The position numbers and the translations under genes were made by a program. This document shows positions 20,197-32,752 of a stretch of 64,000 nt of DNA, one piece after another (the first letter of the stretch is position 1; every line of letters begins with the position of its first letter). The notes beneath the pieces were generated by a model that did no database searches, was not told the origin of the DNA, and saw nothing but the letters and a program-made list of their open reading frames with translations. Source of the DNA: Halocaridina rubra (lineage: Eukaryota; Arthropoda; Malacostraca; Decapoda; Atyidae); assembly GCA_037179515.1 (NCBI GenBank), contig JAXCGZ010022667.1:158501-222500 (forward strand), read 5' to 3'.

Positions 20197-21240
20197 GAAG
20201 ACCAGATGCTGGGGAGACGACCGCTAGGCTACGTCACAGTGGAGAGACTATGGCAACGAAGTAATCAGCTTAAATGAGTCAGAGTGGTGAGCGACTGGGA
20301 ACGAAATATACTGGGGATAAGCATATAAGAAAACTTCAAAGCGAGGATCGAAAATAGACGCAAAAGTCTACGGAGTGAAACACGAAATTTCAACCCGGCA
20401 AAAATAAAATTCACATAATACATTTCAATGGCTAATAGAGAGATGAGTCTCAGCTCAAGTAAGGCATAATTTAAGAATTGTGATAGACAGAGGATCACCT
20501 GAGAGCTGGTGTATGGAGGAACAGACGAATACGGCATTGTAGAGAGTGTGCCGGTGGCAACAAAGGTGAATAATAAAGGTTGAAACATAGTGATAAATGA
20601 TAGAACATTGTTGTGAGTTGTGTTGAAGGTTTCAGCAGACCTAAAAACTAATTATTTCAACGGGGGGAGTGCTTACACCTAGAGGGAGAGTGAAAGACAG
20701 ATTGAAGAGCATTAAAGATATAAGCAACAGCTCATGAAGCCAAGTAATTAGCTGGATATGAGTAATGTTAAAGGTATAAGCAACGGTTCATGATGCCAAG
20801 TAATTAGCTGGATTTGAGTAATGTACAATAGCAGTAAGGAAATTGCCAGGTTATTACGGGATATATTTCAACAAAGGTGAATAATAAAGATGAACATACT
20901 TATTACTGATTGAACATTGTTGTGAGTTGTGTTGAAGGTTTCAGCAGACCTAAAAAATTAATTATTGCAATGGGGGGAGTGCTTACACCTAGAGGGAGAG
21001 TGAAGGACAAATTGAAGAGCATTAAAGGTATAAGCAACAGCTCATGAAGCCAAGTAATTAGCCAGATTTGAGTAATGTACAATAGCATTATGGATTAGGG
21101 TATTACGTAATTGATATATTGTAAAGGTTGATGCAGTTAGGAGATATTTATCTTAACAGTAGAATTGAGACAAATTAGTAGGGCTCATATTCATGTACTT
21201 GCAAAGTCTGTTCTAAATGCTATCGGTTACTTGGAGCATG
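20197..21240 (+). repeat. BEL leader with a 309-bp-spaced direct duplication
   Basis: The block starting gaacattgttgtgagttgtg at about 20603 recurs at about 20912, and the segment with gccaagtaattagctgga occurs three times in 20730-21065. The BEL internal region resumes here after element A. I see no coding sequence. Each copy includes cggggggagtg or tggggggagtg, similar to the polypurine tract next to the 3' LTR at 27050-27060. Confidence 0.75.
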
Positions 21241-23400
21241 ACGTGTTGGCTACAGTAGTATGAATGGAGAAGGTTTTCCCTCCGCAACGTCAGAGCCGTG
21301 TTCAGGTGTCCCTCTGCAATACTACAGTGGTAAGTAAGCTATAGTGGCTAAATGGAGGAGGTTTCACTCCGCAACGTGGGAGCAGAGTTCAGGTGTCCCT
21401 CCGCAGTGCTACAGTGGTAAGTAAGATAGAGTGGTCTGAACGGAGGAGGTTGTCCCTCCGCAATGTGGGAGCGGAGTTCAGGTGTCCCTCCGCAGTGCTA
21501 CAGTGGTAAGTAAGTTACAGTGGTAGAAACGGGGAGGTTTTCCCTCCGCAACGTGGGAGCGGAGTTCTGGTGTCCCTCCGCAGTGATACAGTAGTGTGAA
21601 CAGAGGAGGTTTTCCCTCCGTAACGTGGGAGCGGAGTTCAGGTGTCCTTCCGCAGTGCTACAATGGAAAGTAAACTACGGTGGTAGACAGGGAGGAGGTT
21701 TTCCCTCCGCAACATGGGAGCGGAGTTCTGTTGTCCCTCCGCAGTGCTACAGAAGTGTGAACGGTGGAGGTTTTCCCTCCGCAATGTGGGAGCTGATTTC
21801 AGGTTTCCCTCCGCAGTGCTACAATGGCAAGTAAGCTATATGCTTTGAACGGAGGAGGTTTTCCCTCCGCAGCGTGGGAGCGGAGTTCAGGTGTCCCTCC
21901 GTAGTGCTACAGTGGTAAGTAAGCTACAGTGGTAGAAACGGAGGAGGTTTTCCCTCCGCAATGTGGGAAGTGGAGTTGTGGAATCCCTCCGCGCTGCTAC
22001 AGTGGTGTGAACGGAGGAGGTTTTCCCTCCGCAACGTGGGAGCGTAGATCTGGTGTCCCTCCGCAGTACTACAGTTGTGTGAACGGAGGAGGTTTTCCCT
22101 CCGCAACGTGGGAGCGGAGTTCAGGTGTCCCTCCATAGTGCTACAGTGGTAAGTAAGCTACAGTGGTAGAAACGGAGGAGGTTTTCCCTCTGCAACATGG
22201 GAAGTGGAGTTGTGGAATCCCTCCACGCTGCTACAGTGGTGTGAACGGAGAAGGTTTTCCCACCGCAACTTGGGAACGGAGTTCTGGTGTCCCTCCTCAG
22301 TGCTACAGTAGTGTGAACGGAGGAGGTTTTCCCTCCGCAACGTGGGAGCGTAGATTTGGTGTCCCTCCGCAGTACTACAGTTGTGTGAACGGAGGAGGTT
22401 TTCCCTCCGCAACGTGGGAGCGGAGTTCAGGTGTCCCTCCGTAGTGCTACAGTGGTAAGTAAGCTACAGTGGTAGAAACGGAGGAGATTTTCCCTCTGCA
22501 ACATGGGAAGTGGAGTTGTGGAATCCCTCCACGCTGCTACAGTGGTGTGAACGGAGGAGGTTTTCCCACCGCAACTTGGGAGCGGAGTTCTGGTGTCCCT
22601 CCTCAGTGCTACAGTAGTGTGAATGGAGGAGGTTTTCCCTCCGCAACGTGGGAGTGGAGTTCAGGTGTCCCTCCGCAGTGTTACAGTGGTAAGTAAGCTA
22701 CAGTGGTATGAACAGAGGAGGTTGTCCCTCCGCGACATGAGAGCGGAGTTAAGGTGTTCCTCTGCAATGTTACAGTGGTAAGAACGGAGAAGGTTTTCCC
22801 TCCGCAACATGGGAACCGGAGTTGAGATATCCCTCTGGAGTGTTACAGTGGTAAGTAAGCTACAGTGGTATGAAAGGAGGAGGTTGTCCCTCCGCAACAT
22901 GAGAGCGGAGTTAAGGTGTTTCTCCGCAATACTACAGTGATAAGTTTGCTACAGTGGTAAGAATGGAGGAGGTTTTCCCTCCACAATGTGGTAACCGGAG
23001 TTGAGATATTCCTACAGAATGCTACAGTGGTAAGTTAGCTACAGTGGTTAGTACGGAGGAGGTTTTCCCTCCACGAAAAGGGAAGCGGAGTTGAGGTATC
23101 TCTCCGCAGTGCTACAGTGGTATGAACATAGGAGGTTTTCCTTTTGTAATGTGGGAAGTGGAGTGGAGGTATCACTCTGGAATGCTACAGTGGTAAGTTA
23201 GCTACAGTCCATATGACATGCTGCAGTGGTAAGTTAGCTACAGTGGTATGAACGGAGGAGGTTTTCCCTCCGCAATGTGGGAATCGGAGTTGGGATATCC
23301 CACCGCAGTGCTACAGTGGTGTGAACGTAGGAGGTTTTTCCATCCACAATATAGGAAGAGAAGTTGAGGTATCCCTCTGCAGTGCAGGACCTGTTGACTA
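21240..23400 (+). repeat. Minisatellite in BEL leader, about 2.1 kb
   Basis: Tandem, partly degenerate units of roughly 75-110 bp. The core words are GGAGGAGGTTTTCCCTCCGC, GTGGGAGCGGAGTTC and CTACAGTGGTAAGTAAGCTA. Each unit has two inverted repeats able to form hairpins: GGAGG...CCTCC, and GCGGAG...CTCCGC around ttcaggtgtcc. Higher-order blocks are also visible: 21929-22138, 22163-22444 and 22469-22650 start alike. Frames across it on both strands are by-products of the repeat. Confidence 0.93.
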
Positions 23401-23518
23401 ACCAAAGCAGAGTTGAAATTACCCTTCCTTAATGGTAAAAGCGGAGTTAAGGTTATCCATCCGCAGAGTCAGCTTGGTCCGACTGAGGAAAGAGGCAGAA
23501 CACTTACCCGAATAAGAA

Positions 23519-24803
23519 ATGGAGGCAAACGATAAGAATAGGAAATTGAATATAGAAAAGGGAAGCCCTAGGATGTGGACGACAACTGAAGGCGAGAAGC
23601 AAGATGCCAAGATAATTACAAGAACAGATATAGACACACGTGAATGAACGGCATGGAGACCTGACAGGCGAAGCACAGGAGCCGATGAAGAAGCTACCGA
23701 CAGCAACAGAGGAAGTCCTGATGATCAGTGTCTTGGGGTCCACCAAGGAATCCATCAGAGGCATAGCTGAACAGCTAATACAGGAGCAGTGGAACAATGA
23801 TGAATGGCTGCTAAGGAAGGAGTGGGTGCACAGAATACAACTGGTGGAAGAAGGCCCAAGGAGAACAAGGAGTGATACGAGCACGAGCAAAAGGGGAAAG
23901 GCAGACAGTGAAGGGAACCACGAGGGCGAGGATCAACAGGGCAAGAAAGAGCAAGAGGGAGAGAAGCAACAAACGGATGCGGAAGCCAGAAGAAACGCTA
24001 TTCCGGTCCACTCATGGCTAGTGGAATCCATAGGAGCTACACAATTGCGAGCAGATCCAGTGATGAACAGACAAGGGAATGCTCTTCGGCTCAAGGGACT
24101 GCAGGTGCAGTTGATGGAAGTGTGAGAAGGACTGATACGGGAGGCAAGAAATGATTGCGACACTGAAATCAAACTGATCAAGGATGCCAGGGGTCAATTG
24201 CCTGTGAAAATGCCATGTGAGTTTGGAATGATGTCCTAAATGAAAGAGAATAACACAGGAAGGCCCTGTGGAGCAACAGATCTCATAAGGTACATCGCAG
24301 AGCAGATGAGCAATATCTGAACATGGGATGTGCTGGCAAGCATTGACATTGGTTGTGAATCTCCAAGGGAAACCAGAGGCAATTGAGATGGACCAGAGTG
24401 TGAAAAAGCAAAGGAAATGAAGACAGGGTCTGAACTATGCCAATTGTGCCATGATAGACATTTGCTCAAGGCCTGCCGGAGCTTCGCAAAGCTAGGGAGT
24501 AAGGAGCACCTGGGGGTGGCTGCAAAGTTTCGGGTATGCTTCGGGCGCCTAAAGAAGAACACAGAGTTGCCAAGTGCCAAGGAAGGAAGCCATGTGAAGT
24601 ACATGAGAGTGAATCACATGCGACGATCCTGCACACGGATTATGACAGTAGGTCGACAGGTAGGACTAGTGAACGAGACAACCGAAGGAACCAGCGACCA
24701 TCAAGCCGAAAAGGTGACATATGGTGTAAACGAGAACAAAAAGGCCATGGTCAAGAGAGACCATGACGGTCAGAACAAAGAGGTGACATGCATCAGAAGA
24801 TAA
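23519..24803 (+). pseudogene. gag: BEL Gag, degraded
   Basis: BEL Gag packages element RNA. A start at 23519 (MEANDKNRK) runs to a stop at 23642, and a second frame opens at 23640 and runs to 24125 (EEVLMISVLGSTKES, then a charged region). Cysteine/histidine motifs typical of BEL Gag follow in two frames: CQLCHDRHLLKAC near 24436, and KCQGRKPCEVHESESHATILH near 24575. At least three frame changes or stops interrupt it. 24126-24416 has stops in all forward frames that I checked. Confidence 0.7.
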
Positions 24804-24839
24804 GCTCAGAGCCACTAACTATGCCGGACGGTCCAGAGA

Positions 24840-27040
24840 ATGACATCAGAAAAGGGGGGCAGTTGCCTTGCCTGTAGTGGAGGTGTATATCAGGATGGGG
24901 AACACTTCGCGTCGAGGACAGCTATAGGCTGGACAGTACAGGACGCCTTGCTGTCCAGGGACACAACAGAAACGTCAACGAGCCTCACTGCCATAGCCGA
25001 GCTGCCAAGATCAACAAGGGGCAATGAGTCTTTGGAGGAACGAGTACAACGGTTCTGGGAGCTGGATGAGCCCACAGCAAAGGAGGTTCAGGAGAGAGAG
25101 GGGCTGTTGCTGTTGGAACAGTATGTCTTGAGCCTGTGGGACAGCCGTGTAAAAAGGAGCGGAAATCATTACATGCTGCCGATCTCATTCAAGCAGTCAT
25201 CGTTGCCTCAGGTCAGCAATTGGAGATCGGCTCGTCACAGATTGGATTCACTAAAGAACAGGCTCAGGAAGGATAGGGTGTTGGGAAACGCCTACAAGGT
25301 GGAATTTCAAAAACTCTTGACTGCGGGGTACATGGAACAAGTGCCAGATCAAGACCAACTCGGTGGGCAGCGGATCTGGTGCCTACCTCATCGTCCGGTA
25401 TTGAACTCCAGCAAACCAGGGAAGGTGCGCATTGTTTTTGACTGCGCTGCGACTCATCAAGGCGTGTCTTTGGACTCACAAGTACTACAAGGGCTAGACT
25501 TCAACAGTTAGCTCATGGGATTCTTCTTCAGTTTTGACAGGGCATAGTGGCAGTGATAGCAGACATAGAGGCCATGTTCTATCAGGTGAAAGCAGCGGAG
25601 AACGAAAGGGATGCCTTACGCTTCTAATGGAGGAAGGACGATCGAGAACAAACTCCCATCAAAGCGTTCTGGATGACAGTACATGTGTTTGGGAGTGTGT
25701 GGTGTCTGGCCTGTGCGGCTTACGCCCTACGTCAAATGTTTAGAGAGTATGGAAGGTCCTACGATGAGGCGGTGAGGGACACCTCTAAGAATTTCTTTGT
25801 CGACGACCTTATGCATACCGTGGACGACGCGAATCAGGTAGCAGCCATAGCCACATAGTTGACAAACCTAATGAGTAAAGGAGGATTTCACCTTATGAAA
25901 TGGTCGAGCAACATGCCAGGCATGCTGAAAGGTATACAGAAAAAGGAGCTTCGTGAGCGCAGGACAAGGTCTAAAATAGTAACTGCTACACAACCAGAAG
26001 GAAGGGCACTGGAGCGATATGGGACCAAGTAAAGGACGAGTTTGCGGTACGAGTAGAGCTAAAAGATTGCGCATTCACTAGACGAAGCATATTGACAACT
26101 TTCAGTGTCGTCTATGACCCTCTCGGAATACTGGTGCCTTTTGTAGTCCGCGCCAAGATCATCTTCCAGGAAGAGTGCCGGACTGGTAAGGGATGGAACA
26201 AACCTGTCAGCAAGCAAGGTCAGCGGGATTGGAAGGAATGGATGCACACTTTCCAACAGTTCAGGGGGTTTGCAATACCAGACAATATTGCTACAGGGCT
26301 ATGGGTGAACTTAAGCGAGTGAAATTACACACCTTCACTAACGCGTCCCATTTGGCTTATGGCACCGCGAGCTACCTGCACTCCAGTGTCACTGAGGACA
26401 GGGTAAGCGTGTCCTTTGTTCTCGGTAGACACCTTTCTCCCATTTCAAGGGAAAGAGTATACCTAGGTTGGAGCTGTATGCTGCCAAGCTAGCCGCCGAA
26501 GTAACAGCCATCATCGCCAATGAGCTAGTGGTCAAGATTGTCGATTTCGTATATCGGATGGACAACATGCTCGTACTGCAGCACATCTGCAATCCTAGCA
26601 GGCGTTTCAAGGCCTACGTCGCTAACAAAGCAGGAGCAATACAGAGTCTGGCACCGATCCAACAATGGCATCATGTGCACTTGGCACATAACCCAGCAGA
26701 CGACATATAGCAGGGCCTTTCGAGCCAAGTCATGATGGTGAGGAGCAGGTGAACAAATGGGCTGGACTTCCTAGGCTATCCCAGGAAGTCTTGACCTCGG
26801 GAAAACAATCTACCGACAGGAGACACTAAAGATATGGAGCTGCAATCGCCCTTATTGCTAACGGTGTTGGTAGCAGAGACTCCACCTTCAGCATGTCAAC
26901 AACTCTGGATTGCTCATCGGGTACAGGTCAGGACGCACGAGGGGATACTGATGCGAGCACCAATTCATCTCTGCTTACTGGAGTGAGTGCATGTTCCAAA
27001 GATGTAATACGCCCATGTGGGCTTGGTTTCGGCAGCTGCT
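24840..27040 (+). pseudogene. pol: BEL Pol, degraded (RT, RNase H)
   Basis: The longest clear part, 24840-25511, has the BEL RT approach WCLPHRPVLNSSKPGK and VRIVFDCAATHQGVSLDSQ. It then breaks. The RT catalytic box is FFVDD at about 25792-25806 in another frame. At 26092-26322 the BEL-specific connection TFSVVYDPLGILVPF is seen. RNase H-like sequence follows (LELYAAKLAAE near 26468). The reading frame changes at least five times and stops are common. Past 26735 I recognise little and no complete integrase, so integrase is lost or strongly degraded. Confidence 0.82.
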
Positions 27041-27048
27041 ACTGCTCG

Positions 27049-27058
27049 ACGGGGGGAG
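27049..27058 (+). promoter_or_regulatory. BEL polypurine tract
   Basis: The purine run CGGGGGGAG ends at the first base of the 3' LTR (TGTTACTGCC at 27059). This is the expected primer for plus-strand DNA synthesis. Confidence 0.8.
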
Positions 27059-27566
27059 TGTTACTGCCATCCATGGCGGTGGGGGGGGAGAGAGAGAGAG
27101 AGAGAGAGAAAGAGCAGCAACATATGTATATATATGTATATACAGAGAGAGAGAGAGAGAGGCGCCACGGAGTGTCAGGATAGACACTACGGGCCTTTGT
27201 TCTAGCTTAGTAAGCATAACTGATACACTGACACACTATATGAGAGAAGAGGCAGACAAAGACTGACTGGATTCGAGAGATGTGATATTCAGAGGATTCA
27301 CTTAGGGCCTCAATTACGTAAGTTATGAGAAGCTAACTGCATTAACCTGTAAGAATTGAAATGTGGCATAAAATGATAAACAGAGAGTAATGATAATGAC
27401 ATTACCTAAATACACTTGTGTAATGTAGATTTGTATAATGTATTCAATGATTAATAGTTGTTGTTTTATGGCTTCTAGGCAAACCGTACCTATAAAGACG
27501 AGTCTGCGATATGGCCCTTTCCTTTATCACCTACTAATAAACTTGACTACCTTAAAGGAGTCAATA
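27059..27566 (+). repeat. BEL 3' LTR
   Basis: Matches 9190-9696. It has the near-palindromic start (TACTGCCATCCATGGCGGTG), a (GA)n tract at about 27091-27112 and the end GAGTCAATA. LINE L2 resumes at 27567. Confidence 0.9.
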
Positions 27567-28832
27567 CTGCCCTTACTTTGCTATTTATATGCATTTCTGG
27601 AGACATATCTTCCATTATGTTTGCTCCTAGATCTCTCATTCTCTGTCTCTTGATGTTGTACTCCAGCCACCGAGTAGTCAAGCTTGGGACTTCTTGCACT
27701 TGTACCCATTTTCATAACCTTACATTTTGAAGTATTGACTTTCATTAGCCACTTTTCTGACCACTCATGCAGACTATTTAGATCATCCTGAAGTTCTCTA
27801 CAGTTGTTCTCTTTTCTTACTTTCTTCACAATCTTTGCATCATCTGCAAACATATTCATGAATGAATTTACAGACACTGGTAGGTCATTTACATATACAA
27901 GGAACAAAAGTGCCCCTAAAACTGTATCCTGTGGAACTTCACTAATAAATTTTCTCCATTCAGACACTGAATGTCTTACCCTAACCCTCTGTTCCCTTCC
28001 TTCTAAGTAAACATTATCCATTACAAGACATTTCCACCTATTCTAGCCATTACTTGCAGCTTTCTAATAAGTCTCCCATGTGGGACAGTGTCGAATACTT
28101 TCTGGAAGTCTAGGAATATGCAATATGCCCAGCCTTCTCTTCCCTATTAGATTCGGCTTACCTCATCATTAAATTCTAATAAGTTTGTTACTGTTGATCT
28201 AGCTTCTCTGAAGCCATGTTGTATCACTAACAAAAAGTTGAAGGATTCCAACTGAAGAGAGATATGTTTCCTTATTAGTTTTTCCATAAGTTTGCAAACT
28301 ATGCTGGTCAAGGAAACTGGTCTATAGTTTAGAGCCATATCCCCCCTTCACCTTTTGAAGATAGGTATCACGTTTGCTTATTTCCAGCATCATGGAATCT
28401 CCCCTGACTCCAGTGACTTTTAAATATGATACTTAGTGCCACTGATACTGAGTTTGTGCATTTCTTAAGTACATGAGGGGGTATATCATCAGGACCTGTA
28501 GCTTTATGGACATCTAACTCCATCAACGCTTTGGATACCTCTGTGGTTGAAAGGTTAATGTTCTCTAATACTGGCTCGTGAGCTTCTAGCTCTGCAATCT
28601 GAAGGAGTGGAGAATTTTCTACTGTAAATACTATCTGAAACTCCTTGTTCAATTCTTTGCAGATCTCTTCATCCGTCTCAGTGATGCTTCCATCCGCTCT
28701 CTTAAGCCTTTAAACCTGTTCTTTTACCTTCAGTTTTCCTCTGATAGAGATATGGAAAAGCTTGGGATTTTCTTTAGCCTTCTTGGTGATGTCCTTTCAT
28801 AGTCTCTCTCTGCATCTCTTCATTTACTTAGT
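27567..28832 (-). mobile_element. CR1-type LINE copy L2, 5' truncated middle part
   Basis: Continuation of 8587-9189 on the other side of the BEL insertion. On the minus strand it begins within the linker between endonuclease and RT, so this copy is 5' truncated. Its 5' edge directly abuts the 3' tail of copy L3 (28833-28858). Confidence 0.88.
27581..28760 (-). pseudogene. L2 ORF2 RT fragments
   Basis: RT domain pieces: 28368-28652 (LDVHKATGPDDIPPHVLKKC), 28147-28338 (YRPVSLTSIVCKLMEKL) and 27581-28021 with the catalytic box FADDAKIV. They lie in different frames with stops between, so RT is inactive. Confidence 0.85.
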
Positions 28833-29143
28833 GATTACCAAACTGATTGCCTAATTGTGTTTACGGGAAAGTGCCCAAAGCTCGTATTTTCCCGTCTCCT
28901 GATCGGTTCCATTTCATACTTATTGATACTTATCATACCTGTCCTTAAAACTATGGATTGAGATAGCATTAATTACCTCCTCGCTTAGCCAATTCCAATT
29001 ATCAACTACTCTTACACTGAAAAAGTATTTCCTTACATCCTGCAAAGAAGCTTCTTACGAAGCTTCAAACTATGACCTCTAGTTCTAGAGCCAGCCATAT
29101 CAAAATATCCATCTCTATTCACTCTATCATAACCATGAAGGAA

Positions 29144-31734
29144 TTAAAAGACTGTCACCATATCCCCCCTCACTCTTCTAGCTTCGAGTGATGGTAAGTC
29201 TAATTCCTTCAGTCTCTCATCATAACTGAGATTACTTATTTCTGGCACCAGTTTCGTGGCATGTCTTTGAACTTTTTCAAGCTTAGCTATGTGCTTTTTC
29301 AAGTGCGGATTCCAAAAGGGGGCTGCATATTCGAGTTTTGGCCTCACATAGGTTATAAATATTTCTGAACATTTCCTTGTCCATGTGCCTGAAGGCTACC
29401 CTTACATTTGATAAGAAGGCTTATGCTGCCCTTACTATGCCATTTATATGTATTTCTGGAGACAAATCTGCCAGTATGTTTACTTCCAGATCTCATTTAC
29501 GGTCTCTTGAAGTTGTATTACAGCCACCGAGTAGTCAAGCTTGTGCCTTCTTGCACTTGTACCCATTCTCATTACCTTACATTTTGAAGTATTGAATTTC
29601 ATTAGCCACTTTTCTGACCACTCATGGACACTATTTAGATCTTCCTGAAGTTCTCTACCATTGTTCTCGTTTCCTACTCTCTTCACAATCTTTGCATCAT
29701 CTGAAAACATATTCATGAATGAATTTGCGGACTCTCGTAGGTCATTTACATATACAAGGAACAAAAGTGGCCCTAAAACTGAACCCTTTGGAACTCCACT
29801 ACTAACTCTTCTCCATTCAGACACTGAGTGTCTTACTCTAACCCTCTGTTCCCTTCCTTCTAAGTAAATTTTTATCCATTCCAAGACATATCCACCTATT
29901 CTAGCCATTGCTTACAGCTTCCTAATAAGTCTCCCATGTGGAACAGTGTCAAACGCTTTCTGGAAGTCTAGGAATATGCAATCTGCCCAGCCCTCTCTTT
30001 CCTTTAAGATTCGGCTTACCTCATCATAAAATTCTAATAAGTTTGTTACTGTTGATCTACCTTCTCTGAAGCCATGTTGCCTCACTGACAAAAAGTTGAA
30101 GGATTCCAAGTAAAGAGAGATATGTTTCCTTAGTAGTTTCTCCATAACATTGAAAACTATGCTGGTCAAGGAAACTGGTCTATAGTTCAGAGCCGTATAC
30201 ATCCTTTTCTTTTTGAAGATAGGTATCACGTTTGCTTGTTTCCAGCATCTTGGAATCTCCCCTGACTCCAGTGATTTTTTAAATATGATACTTAGTGCCA
30301 CTGATATTGGGTTTGCGCATTTTTTAAGTACATGAGGGGATATGTCATCAGGACCTGTAGCTTTATGAACATCTAAATCCATCAGCGCTTTGCATACCTC
30401 TGTGGCTGTAAGGTTGATGTTCTCTAATACCGGCCCTTGAGCTTCTATCACTGCAATCTGAGGGGGTGGGGTATTTTCTACTGTAAATACTGACAGAAAC
30501 TCCTTGTTCAATTCTTTGCAGATCTCTTCATCCGTCTCAGTGATGCTTCCATCCGCTCTCTTAAGCCTTAATTCCTGTTCTTTTACCTTCAGTTTTCCTC
30601 TGATAAAGCTGTGGAAAAGCTTGGGATTTTCTTTATCTTCCTGGTGATGTCCCTCTCATAGTCTCTCTCTGCCTCTCTTCTTTTACTTAGGTTGTCATTT
30701 CTTGCTGTTTTGTAGGTTTGCCAGGCATTTATATTTTTTCTCCTCCTATACCTTTACCAGCATTTGTCTCTCCACTCCTTAGCTCTTTTACACTCATTAT
30801 CGAACCATTTCTCTCTGGCATGCATTACACCTACTTTGGTGACAGGTATGCAGCAACCTACTATCTTCCCATATTTCTCACAAAAGATGTCATACATTTC
30901 TTGTACTGATTTATTGTAAAATAAGGTTCTTCAGTCAATAACTGCAAAATGCTCATTCATTTTGATGTAATCTCCTTTCGGATAGTTGCTCCTCATGTCC
31001 TCAGTGCCTTTACTCTCAGGCAGAATATCTTCAATGATATACTCCATCAACAACACACAGTGCTCACTCTTTCCAATTGGTGGTTCATTCTCAATTTTTT
31101 CAATATCTAACACATTATCTGTGAATACTAAATCAAGTAGTGATGGCTCGTCCCCACCCCTGGCCCTCATTGGTTCCATTACATGTTGGTGCAGGAAATT
31201 CCCTTGTGTGCAATCTAGGAATCTTGCCCCGAATGAGTCCTCACCACTGTGTGGGTCAAGATTTATCCAATCTATCTCTTTATGATTAAAATCTCCCATA
31301 ATTAAAATCCTACATTTTCTCTCCTGTGCCATTTTAACAACTGAGTTTATGACTTCAATAGTACCTATATGACTTTCCTCATAAACTTCTAGCCTATTCT
31401 GGTTCCTTGTTGGGTTATATACAGCACTTATTATAATGCTCTCTGACCCAGTATTTATGCGATCAACAAGAAATTCCTTGAACTCACTTTCTATAGCCAA
31501 GTTTATATCTTCAACATGAATCCTTTCACTTATGATCAGTGCTATCCCTCCACCAGTCCTCTCAGATCTTTCAACCCTTAATATTCGGAAGCCCTTAGGA
31601 AAAACTGTGACACTGTTTATGTCCTCACTCAACTTAGTCTCTGTAATTGCTACTATATCTGCCTTAATGCTGTGAATCCTATCTTTTAATTCTACTGCCT
31701 TACCAGCTAATCCATCAGCATTTGTGTATAACAA
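29144..31734 (-). pseudogene. L3 ORF2 (endonuclease-RT), broken
   Basis: The endonuclease part 30931-31734 (267 residues) is open and carries ITETKLSED and GDFNHKEIDW, but has SEHC in place of the SDHC motif. The RT part lies at 29912-30511 (FLDFQKAFDTVPHG) and 29480-29908 (FSDDAKIV, where other copies have FADD). A stop at 29912 and frame changes near 30520-30930 and 29470 separate the pieces. Confidence 0.87.
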
Positions 31735-31849
31735 TCTTGATGAGGCCCCATCCCCTGATCTTCTGTCATTATCTTCTTTATCTCCCCTTTGTCTGGAAGA
31801 ACTCTGAAATGAAAATTTTTCTTCTCTTCTTCATTTCTTTCCTCATTTA

Positions 31850-32752
31850 GCCTTCTTGCCTCTTGCAACAAGTTTTGATCTTTCCCATTTCTTCCTGTGT
31901 TCTGTATCGTCTAATGAACACGTCTTTGAATTCTTGAAGGTCTTTTAGACTTTTTTTCTCAACAATATTTCCCTTCATGTTTCCCCTCTCTCAAAGGTTA
32001 CTTTTGTTGGTCTTGGCTTTCCTTCCCTCGAATATTTACCTAGTTGGTGTATGTTTACAATATCCTCAGGACCACAAACTACTCCAAGCTTTCTTATCAG
32101 GTCTACAACCCTAGCTTTATTTTCTTCAAGCCTCTCCTGCCATGTTGGCTCCTGGGATTCGCTTATGCCTGAGATTACCACTGTCTTCTCCTTATCAAGT
32201 GCCTGTCTGATGAGTGGGTTTACCCTTTCCATCACAACGTCTTTCATTTCTTCAATTACTGTCTCTTTATAGTCAACTGTTTGTATGTTTTCCAGTGCCA
32301 CCACCTTTACAGCCTCTTTTACTGCCACATTCCCATTTAGTGCATCAGCAAAGGAAGTTTTCATGGCATCATTTTCCATATTCAGCTCCTGGAACTCTTT
32401 TCTGAACTGTTCAATGTTTTCCTTAATCTGGACATTCCAAGCAGCAATCTCGTCTCTCTCAGAAGAGAGCGGTGAACTAACATCTAATTCCTTTAGGTTG
32501 TCATTCAGCTGTTTGTTTTTATCTTCTTGTTTAGAAATTCTAGATTCTAGTTGACTCTTTTCCCCTTCCAGCTTCTTTATTTTTTTTCTAGTTCCTTTCT
32601 CTCCTGCCCTTGTGCTTTATTTGCTTCCTCCAAAGATCTTATTTGCTCTCGGAGTGTTTCATTCTCTTTCATTTCTCCATCCATATTCCGAATTTTATCA
32701 TCAAGGCTTATAACCATTGCCTCTAAATTCTTGATTTTCTGTTTTCTTCATT
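31850..32752 (-). pseudogene. L3 ORF1, 5' truncated
   Basis: Contains the C-terminal globular part (31975-32379: TVVISGISESQEPTW, IRKLGVVCGPEDIVNIHQLG) and the coiled-coil part up to the truncation at 32752. A frame change near 32380-32590 separates them. Role as in L5 and L7: RNA-binding ORF1 protein of a CR1-type LINE. Confidence 0.8.

Larger units (their letters stand above)
9190..27566 (+). mobile_element. BEL/Pao LTR retrotransposon, complete ends, internally degraded and interrupted
   Basis: Two LTRs of about 508 bp bound it (9190-9696 and 27059-27566). The flanks CTGCT (9185-9189) and CTGCC (27567-27571) form a 5-bp target duplication with one mismatch inside LINE L2. The host LINE reads continuously across the two sides, which confirms one insertion. 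Element A (9725-20191) sits within its leader, so the BEL itself is about 7.9 kb. Order: LTR, leader with duplications and a large minisatellite, gag, pol, polypurine tract, LTR. Gag and pol carry many breaks. Confidence 0.9.
28833..32752 (-). mobile_element. CR1-type LINE copy L3 (ORF1, ORF2, 3' end)
   Basis: Has the 3' tail at 28833-28858, the 3' hairpin near 28865-28895, ORF2 remnants to 31734 and ORF1 to 32752. Its 5' end stops in the start of ORF1 (gattttctgttt) where the truncated LTR of element B begins. Confidence 0.9.

Noticed and set aside
21625..22900. Several frames of 60-93 codons with repeated GGFPSATWERSSGVPP-like motifs
   Set aside because: They appear on both strands of the BEL minisatellite; units vary in length and the frames are broken between blocks.
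21240..23400. Possible CRISPR-like array
   Set aside because: Whole units repeat, there are no unique spacers of constant length, and the context is a eukaryotic retrotransposon.
26735..27048. BEL integrase or env
   Set aside because: Only short scraps with no catalytic motif that I could recognise; I would not call a domain here.
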